A stretch of DNA of 64,000 nucleotides, taken from the NCBI RefSeq assembly GCF_900090265.1, contig NZ_LT607752.1:6330001-6394000 (forward strand). Direction: 5' to 3'. Source of the stretch: Micromonospora rifamycinica. GTDB taxonomy: Bacteria > Actinomycetota > Actinomycetes > Mycobacteriales > Micromonosporaceae. A program made the translations under genes and the position numbers. Below the pieces are notes generated by a model. The model ran no database searches. It saw nothing but the letters and a program-made list of their open reading frames with translations, and had not been told where the DNA came from. Shown in pieces: positions 32,441-40,995 of this stretch (position 1 is the stretch's first letter; each line of letters begins with the position of its first letter).

Positions 32441-32491
32441 CCGACCGGCGGCGGTGTCCCGGGACGGGGGGACACCGACGCCGGTCGGTCA
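32438..32491. terminator. Bidirectional terminator between ltrA and fadD
   Basis: A 13-bp perfect arm pair (TGACCGACCGGCG at 32438-32450 and its complement at 32479-32491) encloses a second perfect 9-bp pair (CGGTGTCCC, 32452-32460; GGGACACCG, 32469-32477) around an 8-nt loop. The stem starts at the ltrA stop codon and ends eight bases before the fadD stop, so it serves both convergent genes. Confidence 0.75.
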
Positions 32492-32498
32492 TCGACGG

Positions 32499-34325
32499 TC
32501 AGATCTCGGCCAGGCTGCCCGCGTACATCTTGTCGATCTCGGCGGCGAAGTTGCTCTCCACCCCACGGCGCTTGATCTTCAGGGACGGGGTCATCTCGCC
32601 GTCCTCGATGGTCAGGTCGCGGGGCAGGACGGTGACCCTCTTGATCGTCTCCCAGCGGTTGAGCTTGGTGTTGAGCTGGGCGACGTGCTCCTCGACCATG
32701 GCCCTGGCCTCGGGCGAGGCGACGATCTCGGCGTAGTCGCGCCCCTCGAGCGGCCCCCCGGCCGCCCAGCCCCGGATGGCGTCCGGGTCCAGGCTGACCA
32801 GCATGGTGCAGTAGTTGCGGGCCTGACCGATCACGATCGCCTGTGAGGTGTACGGGCAGATCGCCTTGAACATGCCCTCGATGTGCGACGGCGCGACGTA
32901 CTTGCCGCCGGAGGTCTTGACCAGGTCCTTCTTCCGGTCGGTGATCCGCAGGTAACCGTCGCCGTCGAGGCTGCCGATGTCACCGGTGCGGAAGAAGCCG
33001 TCCTCGGTGAACGCGGCGGCCGTCTCCTCGGGCAGGTTGTGGTAGCCGCGCATCACCGGTCGACCCCGGACCAGGATCTCGCCGTCGGTGTCGATCCGGC
33101 ACTCCAGGTCGCCCATCGCCCGGCCGACCGTGCCGATCCGCAGCCCGTCGGGCGGGTTGACGAAGTTGCCGGCGCTGGTCTCGGTCAACCCGTACCCCTC
33201 GGAGATGGGCAGGTTGGCCGCGGCGAAGAAGGTGGAGATCTCCGCGCTCAACGGCGCCGCACCGGAGACGAGCACCCGGATCCGGCCGCCGAGGCGGGCC
33301 TGGAGCTTGCTGAACACCAGCTTCTCGGCCACCGCGTACTTGGCCTTCAGCAGGCCCGGGACCGGACGGCCGGCCTGCTCCAGGGCGACCTTCCGCTTGC
33401 CGACCTCGACCCCCCAGGCGAAGATCTTCGCCTTCGCGCCGCCCGCGTCCTGCGCGGTGGTGACCGCCTTGTTGTAGACCTTCTCGTAGACCCGGGGCGC
33501 TCCGCACATCAGCGTCGGACGGATCACCGCGAGCATCTCGACCAGCTTGTCCACCCGGCCGTCGACATAGGTGGGCAGGCCGACGTGCGTCGATCCGCAG
33601 AGCAGCGTCTTGCCGAACGAGTGGGACAGCGGCAGCCACAGGTACTGCACGTCGTCGTCGCGCAGCAGACCCGTCTCGGCCTGCACCACCCCCTCCCAGC
33701 ACCAGCCGCCGTGCAGCAGCTCGACGCCCTTCGGCCGGCCGGTGGTGCCCGAGGTGTAGATCAGCGTGGCCAGGTGCTCCGGGCCGACCGGGGCGATCAG
33801 CCGGTCGACCAGGCCCGGGTCGGTGGCGAGGGCCTGTGCGCCCCGCTCCTCCAGCTCGGCGAGGGTGAGCTGGGGCACCGCGGCGGCCGGGTCGGGGGTG
33901 CCGTCGAAGAGCACCACGTGGGTCAGCGCGGGCAACGTCGCACCGGCGATCTTCGCGGCCTGGGCCGGGTTCTCCGCGAACAGCACCCGGGAGCCGGAGT
34001 CGGCGATGATGTACGTCGCGTCCTGCGGCTCGGTGGTCGGGTAGACGGTGGTGGTCGCGCCACCGGCGCACATGATGCCGAAGTCGGCGACGATCCAGTC
34101 CAGCCGGGTGTTGGCCAGGATCGCCACCGGGTCCTCCAGCCCGACCCCGAGCCCGTGCAGGCCGGCGGCGACCGCGTCGGCCCGCCGGCCGACCTGCGCC
34201 CAGGTCAACCAGACCGGCCCGGAGTCGTCCGCCGCCGGGTGGGCGAAGGCGTGCCGGTCGGGGGTCGCGGCCACCCGCTTGCGGAACATGTCGGGGATGG
34301 AACGGTAGGGCACATCGAGAGCCAT
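32499..34325 (-). CDS. Long-chain fatty acid--CoA ligase (AMP-forming)
   Basis: FadD-type ANL-superfamily enzyme activating fatty acids to acyl-CoA through an acyl-AMP. The 608-residue product has the AMP loop LIYTSGTTGRPKGVE (~188-202), SEGYGLTETSAGNF (~369-382), GDIGSLDGDGYLRITDRKKD (~443-462) and the C-terminal Lys in KIKRRGVESNF. The start MALDVPYRSIPDMF at ATG 34325 is typical for long-chain members of actinobacteria. A perfect palindrome lies 27-46 bases upstream. Chain-length preference cannot be read. Confidence 0.92.
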   Translation of the reverse strand: MALDVPYRSIPDMFRKRVAATPDRHAFAHPAADDSGPVWLTWAQVGRRADAVAAGLHGLGVGLEDPVAILANTRLDWIVADFGIMCAGGATTTVYPTTEPQDATYIIADSGSRVLFAENPAQAAKIAGATLPALTHVVLFDGTPDPAAAVPQLTLAELEERGAQALATDPGLVDRLIAPVGPEHLATLIYTSGTTGRPKGVELLHGGWCWEGVVQAETGLLRDDDVQYLWLPLSHSFGKTLLCGSTHVGLPTYVDGRVDKLVEMLAVIRPTLMCGAPRVYEKVYNKAVTTAQDAGGAKAKIFAWGVEVGKRKVALEQAGRPVPGLLKAKYAVAEKLVFSKLQARLGGRIRVLVSGAAPLSAEISTFFAAANLPISEGYGLTETSAGNFVNPPDGLRIGTVGRAMGDLECRIDTDGEILVRGRPVMRGYHNLPEETAAAFTEDGFFRTGDIGSLDGDGYLRITDRKKDLVKTSGGKYVAPSHIEGMFKAICPYTSQAIVIGQARNYCTMLVSLDPDAIRGWAAGGPLEGRDYAEIVASPEARAMVEEHVAQLNTKLNRWETIKRVTVLPRDLTIEDGEMTPSLKIKRRGVESNFAAEIDKMYAGSLAEI

Positions 34326-34351
34326 CGCGGTAGCCGCCTTCGGGGGTGGAT

Positions 34352-34371
34352 GACGTGACGGGGGTCACGTC
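34352..34371 (-). promoter_or_regulatory. Palindrome upstream of the acyl-CoA ligase
   Basis: GACGTGAC (34352-34359), GGGG, GTCACGTC (34364-34371) is a perfect 8-bp inverted repeat in the ligase leader. It looks like a dimeric repressor site, as expected for fatty-acid-responsive TetR-type control; the regulator is not identified. Confidence 0.45.
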
Positions 34372-34487
34372 GCTCTGCGGTTACCGAAGGGTATTGCCTG
34401 CACCGGCGCATCGGCTAGCCCTCGAACCTGTGAGGCGGCTGAGTACCCCGCGCCCCGGCGTCGGCCCGACCCCGCGCGGGCGGCGGG

Positions 34488-35117
34488 TCAGAGCCCCAGC
34501 CGGGCGGTGCGCAGGCGTTCGGCCAGCGCGGCCGGTCCGTCGATCTGGACCCGGGCCACCCGTTGCCGGCCGGAAAGGAACAGCACCAGCTCCCCGGGCG
34601 ACCCGACCAGCCGGACCCGTTCCCCGCCCCGACCGGCGGTCAGCTCGCCGTGGCCGGGGGCCTGCACCAGCAGACTCGCCGGGAAGCGCCGGACCCGGGT
34701 CCGGACCAGCAGGGCCACCGGGCGCCACAGCCGGGCGGTCAGCCCCGCCGGGAGGTCCCGGGGCTGCCAGCCCGACCGGGCCCGCCGGACGTCCTCGTGG
34801 TGGATGAAGAACTCCATGGTGTTGGCCACCTCGTCGGTCAGCGGGTTGCTGACCGGGCTCCACACCGGTGGGCGGCGCACCTGGGCGACCAGTTCCGACC
34901 AGGGCCGGGCGGCGATCCGCAGGCGCACCCGCTCGGCGTACCCCTGCAGCGGCGGCAGCAGGATGCCACCGGCGGCGTCCGGACGGCGCTCCCGCACCAC
35001 CAAATGGGCGGCGAGGTCCCGGGCGGTCCACCCCTCGTTGATCGTCGGGGCGTCCGGGCCCACGTCCAGCATCAGGTCGGCGAGCGCCTCGCGCTCCGCT
35101 CGGGCGTACCGCGGCAT
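34488..35117 (-). CDS. TIGR03085-family protein (DinB/mycothiol-isomerase-like fold)
   Basis: The 209-residue product matches the actinobacterial TIGR03085 family, a DinB-like four-helix metal-binding fold related to mycothiol-dependent isomerases. Visible signs are ARAEREALADLMLDVGPDAP at the N-terminus, EGWTARDLAAHLVVRERRPDA (residues ~29-49; the His is a metal-ligand candidate) and NTMEFFIHHEDVRRA (~100-114; two further His). No reaction is known. ATG 35117 lies six bases after TACGAT (plus strand 35124-35129), a leaderless start. Confidence 0.87.
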   Translation of the reverse strand: MPRYARAEREALADLMLDVGPDAPTINEGWTARDLAAHLVVRERRPDAAGGILLPPLQGYAERVRLRIAARPWSELVAQVRRPPVWSPVSNPLTDEVANTMEFFIHHEDVRRARSGWQPRDLPAGLTARLWRPVALLVRTRVRRFPASLLVQAPGHGELTAGRGGERVRLVGSPGELVLFLSGRQRVARVQIDGPAALAERLRTARLGL

Positions 35118-35282
35118 GCAGCGATCGTAGGTCGCCCGGCCGGCATCGGCGCGGCGAGCGGTCCGCCGCGCCGGCCGGTGACCGCTCGGCGACGTGACGG
35201 TGGACATACCACGCCGGGCGGCGGAGGTGGCTGCGACCGGTAAGGATAAGGGAGATACTGGTGGCTTACGGCGGGGGAGAGC

Positions 35283-37157
35283 GTGACGAGCGGGACGAGT
35301 CGGGACGTGATCCAGCGGGGGCTGTCGATCCTCGGCCGGGCGATCCGGGAACAACCACGCATCTTCGCGGTGGCCGTCGCCGGCAGCGTGCTCTTCGGCG
35401 GGCTGGTGATCGCCAGCGCCTACGTGGTGGGCGCCGTCGTCGGCGACGTGGTCGTGCCGGCGGTCGAGTCCGGCGAGGTGGGCACCGGCACCCTGGCCCT
35501 GGCGGCGGTGGCGCTGTTCGGGATCAGCGTGCTGCGGGTGGTCGGCATCTTCGGCCGGCGGCTCGGCGCGGGTTACATGCAGTTCCGCCTCCAGGCCGCC
35601 TACCGCCGTCGGGTCACCCGCCGCTACCTGGACCTGCCGCTGTCCTGGCACCACCGCAACGCCACCGGGACGTTGCTGTCCAACGCCAACTCCGACGTGG
35701 AGGCGGCCTGGTACCCGATCGCACCGCTGCCGTTCGCGGTCGGCACGCTGGTGATGCTGGTCGGCGCGGTCGGCTCGCTCTTCGCCACCGACTGGGCGCT
35801 CGCCCTGGTCGGGCTGGCCGTGTTCCCCGCCCTGTTCGCGCTCAACGTGGTCTACTCCCGCCGGATGGCCCCCCGGCAGGCCCGCGCGCAGCGGTTGCGG
35901 GCCGAGGTCAGCGGCATCGCCCATGAGAGCTTCGACGGCGCCCTGGTGGTCAAGACCATGGGCCGGGAGGCCCAGGAGACCGCCCGGTTCGCCGGCCGCG
36001 CCGGGCAGCTACGGGACGCGCTGATCTCGGTCGGCCGGCTGCGGGGGGTCTTCGACCCGCTGCTGGAGACGCTGCCCAGCCTCGGCACCCTGGCCGTGCT
36101 CGTGGTCGGCACGATCCGGCTGCGGCAGGGCGCGATCAGCGTCACCGAACTGGTCAGCGTCGCGTTCCTCTTCACCGTGCTGGCCTTCCCGGTGCGGGCC
36201 ATCGGCTGGGTGCTGGCCGAGCTGCCCCGCAGCGTGGCCGGCTGGGACCGGGTCAGCCGGGTGCTCGACGCCACCGGCGAGATGCCCTACGGGGACGTCG
36301 CCCTCGCCGACGACGGCACGCCCGCCACCCTGGCCTTCACCGACGTCCACTTCGGGTACGCGCCGGCCGAGGCGCACCTGCCCGGCGCGCAGGTGCTCGG
36401 CGAGGTCACCTTCACCGTGCCCGCCGGGCGGACGGTGGCGCTGGTCGGGCCGACCGGCGCCGGCAAGTCCACCATCGCCTCGCTGGCGGTCCGGCTGGTC
36501 GACCCGGACAGCGGCACGGTGAGCCTGGACGGGGTGGACGTCCGGCGGCTCACCGCCGGGTCGCTCGCCTCGACCGCCGCCCTGGTCGCCCAGGTGCCGT
36601 TCGTCTTCGACGACACGGTCCGGGCCAACATCAGCCTGGACCGGCCGGGCATCGACGACGGGGAGGTCTGGGCGGCGCTGCGGCTGGCCGAGGCGGACGG
36701 TTTCGTCGCCGCCCTCCCCGACGGGCTGGACACCATGGTCGGCGAGCGGGGCACCTCGCTCTCCGGCGGGCAGCGGCAACGGCTCACCCTGGCCCGCGCG
36801 CTGGCCGGTCGGCCCCGGCTGCTGGTGCTCGACGACGCCACCAGCGCGGTCGACCCCCGGGTCGAGGCGGCCATCCTGGCCGGGCTGCGCTCCCCCGCAC
36901 CCGGGCAGCAGGCCGCCGCGTCGATCCTGGTGGTGGCGTACCGGCGGGCCACCATCGCGCTCGCCGACGAGGTGATCTACCTGGAGCAGGGCCGGGTGCT
37001 GGCCCGGGGCACCCACAGCGAACTGCTGGCTACCGTGCCCGGCTACGTCGACCTGGTCACCGCGTACGAGCAGGCCGAGCAGGAACGTGAGCAGAACCGG
37101 ACGTACGACGAGGTCGCCCCGCTGCCGTCGGGCCTGGAGATCGAGGTGGACCGGTGA
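35283..37157 (+). CDS. ABC exporter half 1 (degenerate ATP-site half)
   Basis: ABC-transporter half with six membrane helices (~1-320) and an ATPase domain (~345-580); 624 residues. Walker A GPTGAGKST (~388) and signature LSGGQ (~492) are intact, but Walker B reads LLVLDDATSAVD, with Asp in place of the catalytic Glu, and the switch histidine is replaced by Tyr (VVAYRRAT, ~551). It thus supplies the non-hydrolysing site of a heterodimer with the next gene. GTG 35283 has GGGGGAG upstream. Substrate unknown; likely drug, lipid or peptide export. Confidence 0.92.
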   Translation: MTSGTSRDVIQRGLSILGRAIREQPRIFAVAVAGSVLFGGLVIASAYVVGAVVGDVVVPAVESGEVGTGTLALAAVALFGISVLRVVGIFGRRLGAGYMQFRLQAAYRRRVTRRYLDLPLSWHHRNATGTLLSNANSDVEAAWYPIAPLPFAVGTLVMLVGAVGSLFATDWALALVGLAVFPALFALNVVYSRRMAPRQARAQRLRAEVSGIAHESFDGALVVKTMGREAQETARFAGRAGQLRDALISVGRLRGVFDPLLETLPSLGTLAVLVVGTIRLRQGAISVTELVSVAFLFTVLAFPVRAIGWVLAELPRSVAGWDRVSRVLDATGEMPYGDVALADDGTPATLAFTDVHFGYAPAEAHLPGAQVLGEVTFTVPAGRTVALVGPTGAGKSTIASLAVRLVDPDSGTVSLDGVDVRRLTAGSLASTAALVAQVPFVFDDTVRANISLDRPGIDDGEVWAALRLAEADGFVAALPDGLDTMVGERGTSLSGGQRQRLTLARALAGRPRLLVLDDATSAVDPRVEAAILAGLRSPAPGQQAAASILVVAYRRATIALADEVIYLEQGRVLARGTHSELLATVPGYVDLVTAYEQAEQEREQNRTYDEVAPLPSGLEIEVDR

Positions 37158-37260
37158 GCGCGAGGAGCGCAGCGCAGCGGAGCCCCGCAGTCGCGAGCGG
37201 AAGGTCGGTTCGGTGAGCGCGAGGAGTGCAGCGCAGCGGAGCCCCGCAGTCGCGAGCGGA
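37154..37260. repeat. 48-bp direct repeat at the ABC gene junction
   Basis: A 48-bp sequence beginning GTGAGCGCGAGGAG occurs at 37154-37201 and again at 37213-37260 with one mismatch. The first copy overlaps the stop of ABC half 1 and opens a 20-codon ORF that ends in a GTGA overlap with the second copy, which contains the likely start of ABC half 2. Confidence 0.85.
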
Positions 37261-39081
37261 GCGGCGGCAGCGGTGAGCGAGGGGGCGGCAGCGGTGAGCG
37301 CGGGTGCGGGCGGTGCGGACGAGCGGGCCGAGGGGACCTGGCAGACGTTGCGGCGGGGACTGGCGCTCTCGCCGGAGCTGCGTACCGGACTCGCCGGCAC
37401 GATCGCCCTGGCGCTGGTCTACATGGTCGGCCGGGTGGCCGTGCCGGTCGCCGTGCAGCGCGGCATCGACCAGGGCATCGCCGTGCCCGGCGGCCCGGAC
37501 CTGGGGGTGATCGTCACCGTGGTCACCGCCACGGCGGCGGTGCTGGTGCTCACCACCGCCTGCGGTTACCTGATGATGCGGCGGTTGTTCACGGTCAGCG
37601 AGACCGCGCTGGCCAACGTGCGGACCAGGGCGTTCCGGCACGTGCACGACCTGTCGATGCTGCACCAGCAGTCGGAGCGGCGCGGGTCGCTGGTCTCCCG
37701 GGTGACCAGCGACGTGGACCAGATCACCCAGTTCCTCCAGTGGGGCGGGGTCATCCTCATCGTCAACCTGGGTCAGCTCGCCGTCACGACGGCCGTGATG
37801 GTGGCGTACTCCTGGCAGTTGACGCTGGTGGTGCTCGTCGCGTTCGCGCCGGCGGTGCTGATGATCCGGCTGTTGCAGCGCCGGCTGGCCGGGGCGTACG
37901 GGGTGGTCCGGCAGCGGATGGGCACCCTGCTCGGCACGATCGCCGAGAGCGTGGTGGGTGCGCCGGTGATCCGGGCGTACGGGGTGTCCGGTCGGACGGC
38001 CCGGCGGTTGGACGCGGCGATCGAGGGGCAGCGGGTGGCCCAGCAGCGGGCCATCCGGATCAGCATCATGGGCAGCTCGGTGGGGGAGCTGGCGGCCGGG
38101 GTGGCGCTGGCCGGGGTGGTGGTGGTCGGGGTGTCGCTCGGGGCGGACCGGACGTTGTCCATCGGCCAGCTCACCGCTTTCCTGTTCCTGGTCACCCTCT
38201 TCATCCAGCCGGTGCAGATCGCCACCGAGGTGCTCAACGAGGCGCAGAACGCGATCGCCGGCTGGCGGCGGGTGCTCGACGTGCTGGACATCGCGCCGGA
38301 CGTGGCCGATCCGGGGGAGCGGGGCCGGGAACTGCCGGTGGGGCCGCTGGACATCCGCTTCGCCGACGTGACGTTCGCCTATCCGGGTGGGCCGCCGGTG
38401 CTGCACGGCGTCACGCTGGACATCGCGGCGAAGAGCCGGGTGGCGGTGGTCGGCGAGACCGGCAGCGGCAAGACCACCTTCGCCAAGCTGCTCACCCGGC
38501 TGATGGATCCGACGCAGGGGCGGGTGCTGCTGTCCGGGGTGCCGCTGGACGAGGTGCGGTTCGACTCGCTGCGGTCCCGGGTGGTGATGGTGCCGCAGGA
38601 CGGGTTCCTGTTCGACGCCACGGTCGGGGAGAACGTCCGTTTCGCCCGCCCCGAGCTGACCGATGCCGAGCTGACCGCCGCCTTCACCGAGCTGGGCCTG
38701 GCCGACTGGCTGGACGGTCTGCCGGCCGGTCTGGACACCCCGGTGGGCGAGCGGGGGGAGGCGCTGAGCGTCGGGGAGCGGCAACTGGTCGCGCTGGCCC
38801 GGGCGTACGTGGCGGATCCGGACCTGCTCGTCCTGGACGAGGCGACCAGCGCCGTCGACCCGGCGACCGAGGTACGCCTGCAACGCACCCTGGACGCGGT
38901 CACCCGGGGCCGGACCACGTTGGCCATCGCGCACCGGCTCTCCACCGCCCAGGCCGCCGACGAGGTAGTGGTGGTGGACCGGGGCCGGATCGTGCAGCGC
39001 GGACCCCACGAGGAGCTGCTGCGTGACCCGGATTCGGTCTACGGCCTGCTCTACGCCTCCTGGCTGGAGCAGACCCGCTGA
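37213..39081 (+). CDS. ABC exporter half 2 (catalytic ATP-site half)
   Basis: Partner ABC half, 622 residues: low-complexity N-terminus (~1-40, partly encoded by the 48-bp repeat), six membrane helices (~50-340) and an ATPase domain. Walker A GETGSGKTT (~413), Walker B LLVLDEATSAVD (~537, catalytic Glu present) and the switch His in AIAHRLST (~573) are intact, but the signature is LSVGE (~517) rather than LSGGQ. The degenerate signature pairs with the degenerate Walker site of half 1, the standard asymmetric heterodimer. GTG 37213 is one of several in-frame GTGs (37273, 37294). Confidence 0.9.
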   Translation: MSARSAAQRSPAVASGAAAAVSEGAAAVSAGAGGADERAEGTWQTLRRGLALSPELRTGLAGTIALALVYMVGRVAVPVAVQRGIDQGIAVPGGPDLGVIVTVVTATAAVLVLTTACGYLMMRRLFTVSETALANVRTRAFRHVHDLSMLHQQSERRGSLVSRVTSDVDQITQFLQWGGVILIVNLGQLAVTTAVMVAYSWQLTLVVLVAFAPAVLMIRLLQRRLAGAYGVVRQRMGTLLGTIAESVVGAPVIRAYGVSGRTARRLDAAIEGQRVAQQRAIRISIMGSSVGELAAGVALAGVVVVGVSLGADRTLSIGQLTAFLFLVTLFIQPVQIATEVLNEAQNAIAGWRRVLDVLDIAPDVADPGERGRELPVGPLDIRFADVTFAYPGGPPVLHGVTLDIAAKSRVAVVGETGSGKTTFAKLLTRLMDPTQGRVLLSGVPLDEVRFDSLRSRVVMVPQDGFLFDATVGENVRFARPELTDAELTAAFTELGLADWLDGLPAGLDTPVGERGEALSVGERQLVALARAYVADPDLLVLDEATSAVDPATEVRLQRTLDAVTRGRTTLAIAHRLSTAQAADEVVVVDRGRIVQRGPHEELLRDPDSVYGLLYASWLEQTR

Positions 39082-39113
39082 CCGACGACCACGGTCGAAG
39101 GGCGGGGAGTCGG

Positions 39114-39166
39114 TGGACGCGGTCGCCCTGGTGCTCTACTCTGCGGGTTAGGTAAGGCTAACCTTT
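39114..39166 (+). promoter_or_regulatory. Promoter with an IdeR/DtxR iron box
   Basis: TGGACG (39114-39119), 17 bases and TACTCT (39137-39142) form a plausible promoter, followed at 39148-39166 by TTAGGTAAGGCTAACCTTT, which matches 16 of 19 positions of the DtxR/IdeR consensus. Binding there would block transcription when iron is plentiful. Confidence 0.75.
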
Positions 39167-39180
39167 ATCGGAGGTGTCCG

Positions 39181-39918
39181 GTGGCCCCGACCCCTGCTGA
39201 GCTGATCCGTACCCTGGTGGCCGGTCGGCTGCCCGGCCTGGTGCACCTCGCCCACCGCCCCGGTCCGTTCCACGTCCGGCACGCCACCGACCCGGAGGGA
39301 CGGGTGCTGCTGCTGGTCCCGGTCTTCAGCGACCTCGCCGCGGAACTGGACCCGGGCGCGGCCCGCGACGTCGCCGTGGTGCTCGACGTACTCGACCTGC
39401 CCCCGGCCGCCGGAGCACCCTCGGCCGGCCGGGCCTGGGTGTCCGGCTGGGCGGTGCCCCTGTGCGGCGAAGCTGCCCGTCGCGCCGCCGACGACTTCGC
39501 CGCCGTGGACCCGACCGGTGACCTGCTCGACGTCGGGCGTCGCTTCCGGCTGCACCGCTTCGAGGTCGCCGAGGCCCGCCTGGAGACCGCCGGCACCGTG
39601 CACCGGGTCGACCCCGGTGAGTACGCCGCCGCCGAGCCGGACCCGCTGCACGCCGACGAGGCCACCGTGCTGGCCGACCTCGCCGACCGCCACGGCCCCC
39701 AGGTGGTCGCGTACCTGCGGCGTCAGCTCGACCTGGCCGGCGACGAACCCCGGGTGGTACGCCTCGACCGCTACGGTCTGATCGTGGCGTACGGCCGACC
39801 CGGCGACCGCCGTCGGGCACGCCTGCCCTTCCCCCACCCGGTGACCGACCGCGCAGACCTCCCTGACCTCCTCCACCCCCTCCTCAACACCCCCGCCCCC
39901 ACCCACCGCCACCTCTGA
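39181..39918 (+). CDS. Iron-box-controlled DUF2470-type protein
   Basis: The 245-residue product has an N-terminal split-barrel-like half (~1-140) and a C-terminal DUF2470-like half (~150-240) with DPLHADEATVLADLADRHG and VVRLDRYGLIVAYG. DUF2470 domains are found beside haem-degrading split-barrel (HugZ/pyridoxamine-oxidase-like) enzymes and in iron-starvation genes. Together with the iron box just upstream this suggests haem or siderophore-iron use; the reaction is inferred, not shown. GTG 39181 follows CGGAGGTG. The gene stands alone between the ABC exporter and hairpin locus 2. Confidence 0.75.
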   Translation: MAPTPAELIRTLVAGRLPGLVHLAHRPGPFHVRHATDPEGRVLLLVPVFSDLAAELDPGAARDVAVVLDVLDLPPAAGAPSAGRAWVSGWAVPLCGEAARRAADDFAAVDPTGDLLDVGRRFRLHRFEVAEARLETAGTVHRVDPGEYAAAEPDPLHADEATVLADLADRHGPQVVAYLRRQLDLAGDEPRVVRLDRYGLIVAYGRPGDRRRARLPFPHPVTDRADLPDLLHPLLNTPAPTHRHL

Positions 39919-40013
39919 CCGCCCCCGCCCCTTCTCCTCCCCCTCCCCGCCCGCCCTCCCTCCCGCTCATCCCGCCTCGCCCCCGCCCCCGCCCTCGCCC
40001 TCGCCCCCGCCCC

Positions 40014-40281
40014 GGTGATCAAGAGGTTCAGGTCACCGGCGAGCGCGTTTCCCACCGCAAACCTCTTGGTCACCAATCACCAACCCGGCGTGATCCATTT
40101 GCCCGGCTGGTTGTCCCGGTGATCAAGAGGTTTGCGTCATCGGCAAGCGCGTTCCCCACCGCGAACCTCTTGATCACCGACAGTCAGCGCGGCCTGACCG
40201 GACCGCCCGCTTGGTCGTCCCGGTGATCAAGAGGTTGGTGCCATCGGATCGCTCGAAGTTGACGTGAATCTCTTGATCACC
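40014..40281. repeat. Hairpin repeat locus 2 (array of three units, 104-bp period)
   Basis: Three hairpin units at 40014-40074, 40118-40178 and 40222-40281 start exactly 104 bases apart, separated by 43-nt spacers. Left arms read GGTGATCAAGAGGTT and right arms AACCTCTTGATCACC, with single changes (AACCTCTTGGTCACC in the first unit, AATCTCTTGATCACC in the third). The first two units also share their loops. The array lies between the convergent ends of the DUF2470 gene and tetR. The flanking 39919-40013 is C-rich with no gene. Confidence 0.93.
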
Positions 40282-40290
40282 GGGACGAGG

Positions 40291-40360
40291 GCGGGGCGGG
40301 CGAGGCGAGGGCGGGGCGGGCGAGGCGAGGGCGGGGCGGGCGAGGCGAGGGCGGGCAGGG
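40291..40360. repeat. 20-bp GC-rich tandem repeat
   Basis: Three exact copies of GCGGGGCGGGCGAGGCGAGG (40291-40350) and a partial fourth follow hairpin locus 2 directly, ending 21 bases before the tetR stop. Simple slippage-type repeat. Confidence 0.85.
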
Positions 40361-40380
40361 CAGCCGGGGCAGGGGAGGGG

Positions 40381-40995
40381 TCACGGGGTGGGGGGTGGGA
40401 GTGGGGCGGTGAGGTAGCGGTGGATGGTGGGGCCGAGGGTGGCGGCCAGGGTGTCGGGGGTGGCGGAGGCGACCGGTTCGAGGCGGATGACGTAGCGCAT
40501 CATGGCCAGCCCGATCATCTGGGTGGCCACCAGCGCGCCGCGCATCGGCAGCTCCGCCGGGGGCAGGTCGAGATGGTCGAGCACCCGGCGCAGCACCTGG
40601 GTGACCAGGAACTCGCGCATCAGCCGGGCGGTCCACTCGTTGTCGGCGGCCGAGCGGAGCAGGGCCACCGCCGCCGCTCCGGCCGGCGAGTCCCACACCC
40701 CGAGGAACGTGCGGACCAGCCGTTCACCGGTCCCGTCCGGGTCACCGACCAGGACGGCGGGCAGGAGCGCGGCCGGGTCCACCGGGATGTCGATGGTGGC
40801 CCGGAACAGCTCCTCCTTGCTGCCGAAGTAGTGGTGTACCAGGGCCGGGTCGACCCCGGCGGCGGTGGCGATCTGCCGGATCGGGGTCGCGTCGAAGCCG
40901 CGTTCGGCGAAGGCCGACCGGGCGGCGGTGAGGATCGCCTCGCGGGTGTCCGGGTTGCCGGGGCGGCGGCCGGTGCGTCGGGTCACCGGGGTCAC
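40381..40995 (-). CDS. TetR-family regulator of the ABC-2 efflux operon
   Basis: TetR-type repressor, 204 residues: N-terminal helix-turn-helix (~10-56, with RSAFAERGFDATPIRQIATA and PALVHHYFGSKEELF) and a C-terminal ligand domain (~70-195, close to the TetR_C family used by drug-efflux repressors). GTG 40995 overlaps the permease stop (GTGA); GTG 40986 is a possible alternative. As the last gene of the three-gene unit it would repress its own operon, most likely at the nested palindrome 42498-42537. Confidence 0.88.
   Translation of the reverse strand: MTPVTRRTGRRPGNPDTREAILTAARSAFAERGFDATPIRQIATAAGVDPALVHHYFGSKEELFRATIDIPVDPAALLPAVLVGDPDGTGERLVRTFLGVWDSPAGAAAVALLRSAADNEWTARLMREFLVTQVLRRVLDHLDLPPAELPMRGALVATQMIGLAMMRYVIRLEPVASATPDTLAATLGPTIHRYLTAPLPPPTP

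Noticed and set aside
40014..40281. CRISPR array
   Set aside because: Evenly spaced repeats caught the eye, but each repeat is a full 60-bp hairpin, spacers are related to each other, only three units occur and there are no cas genes.
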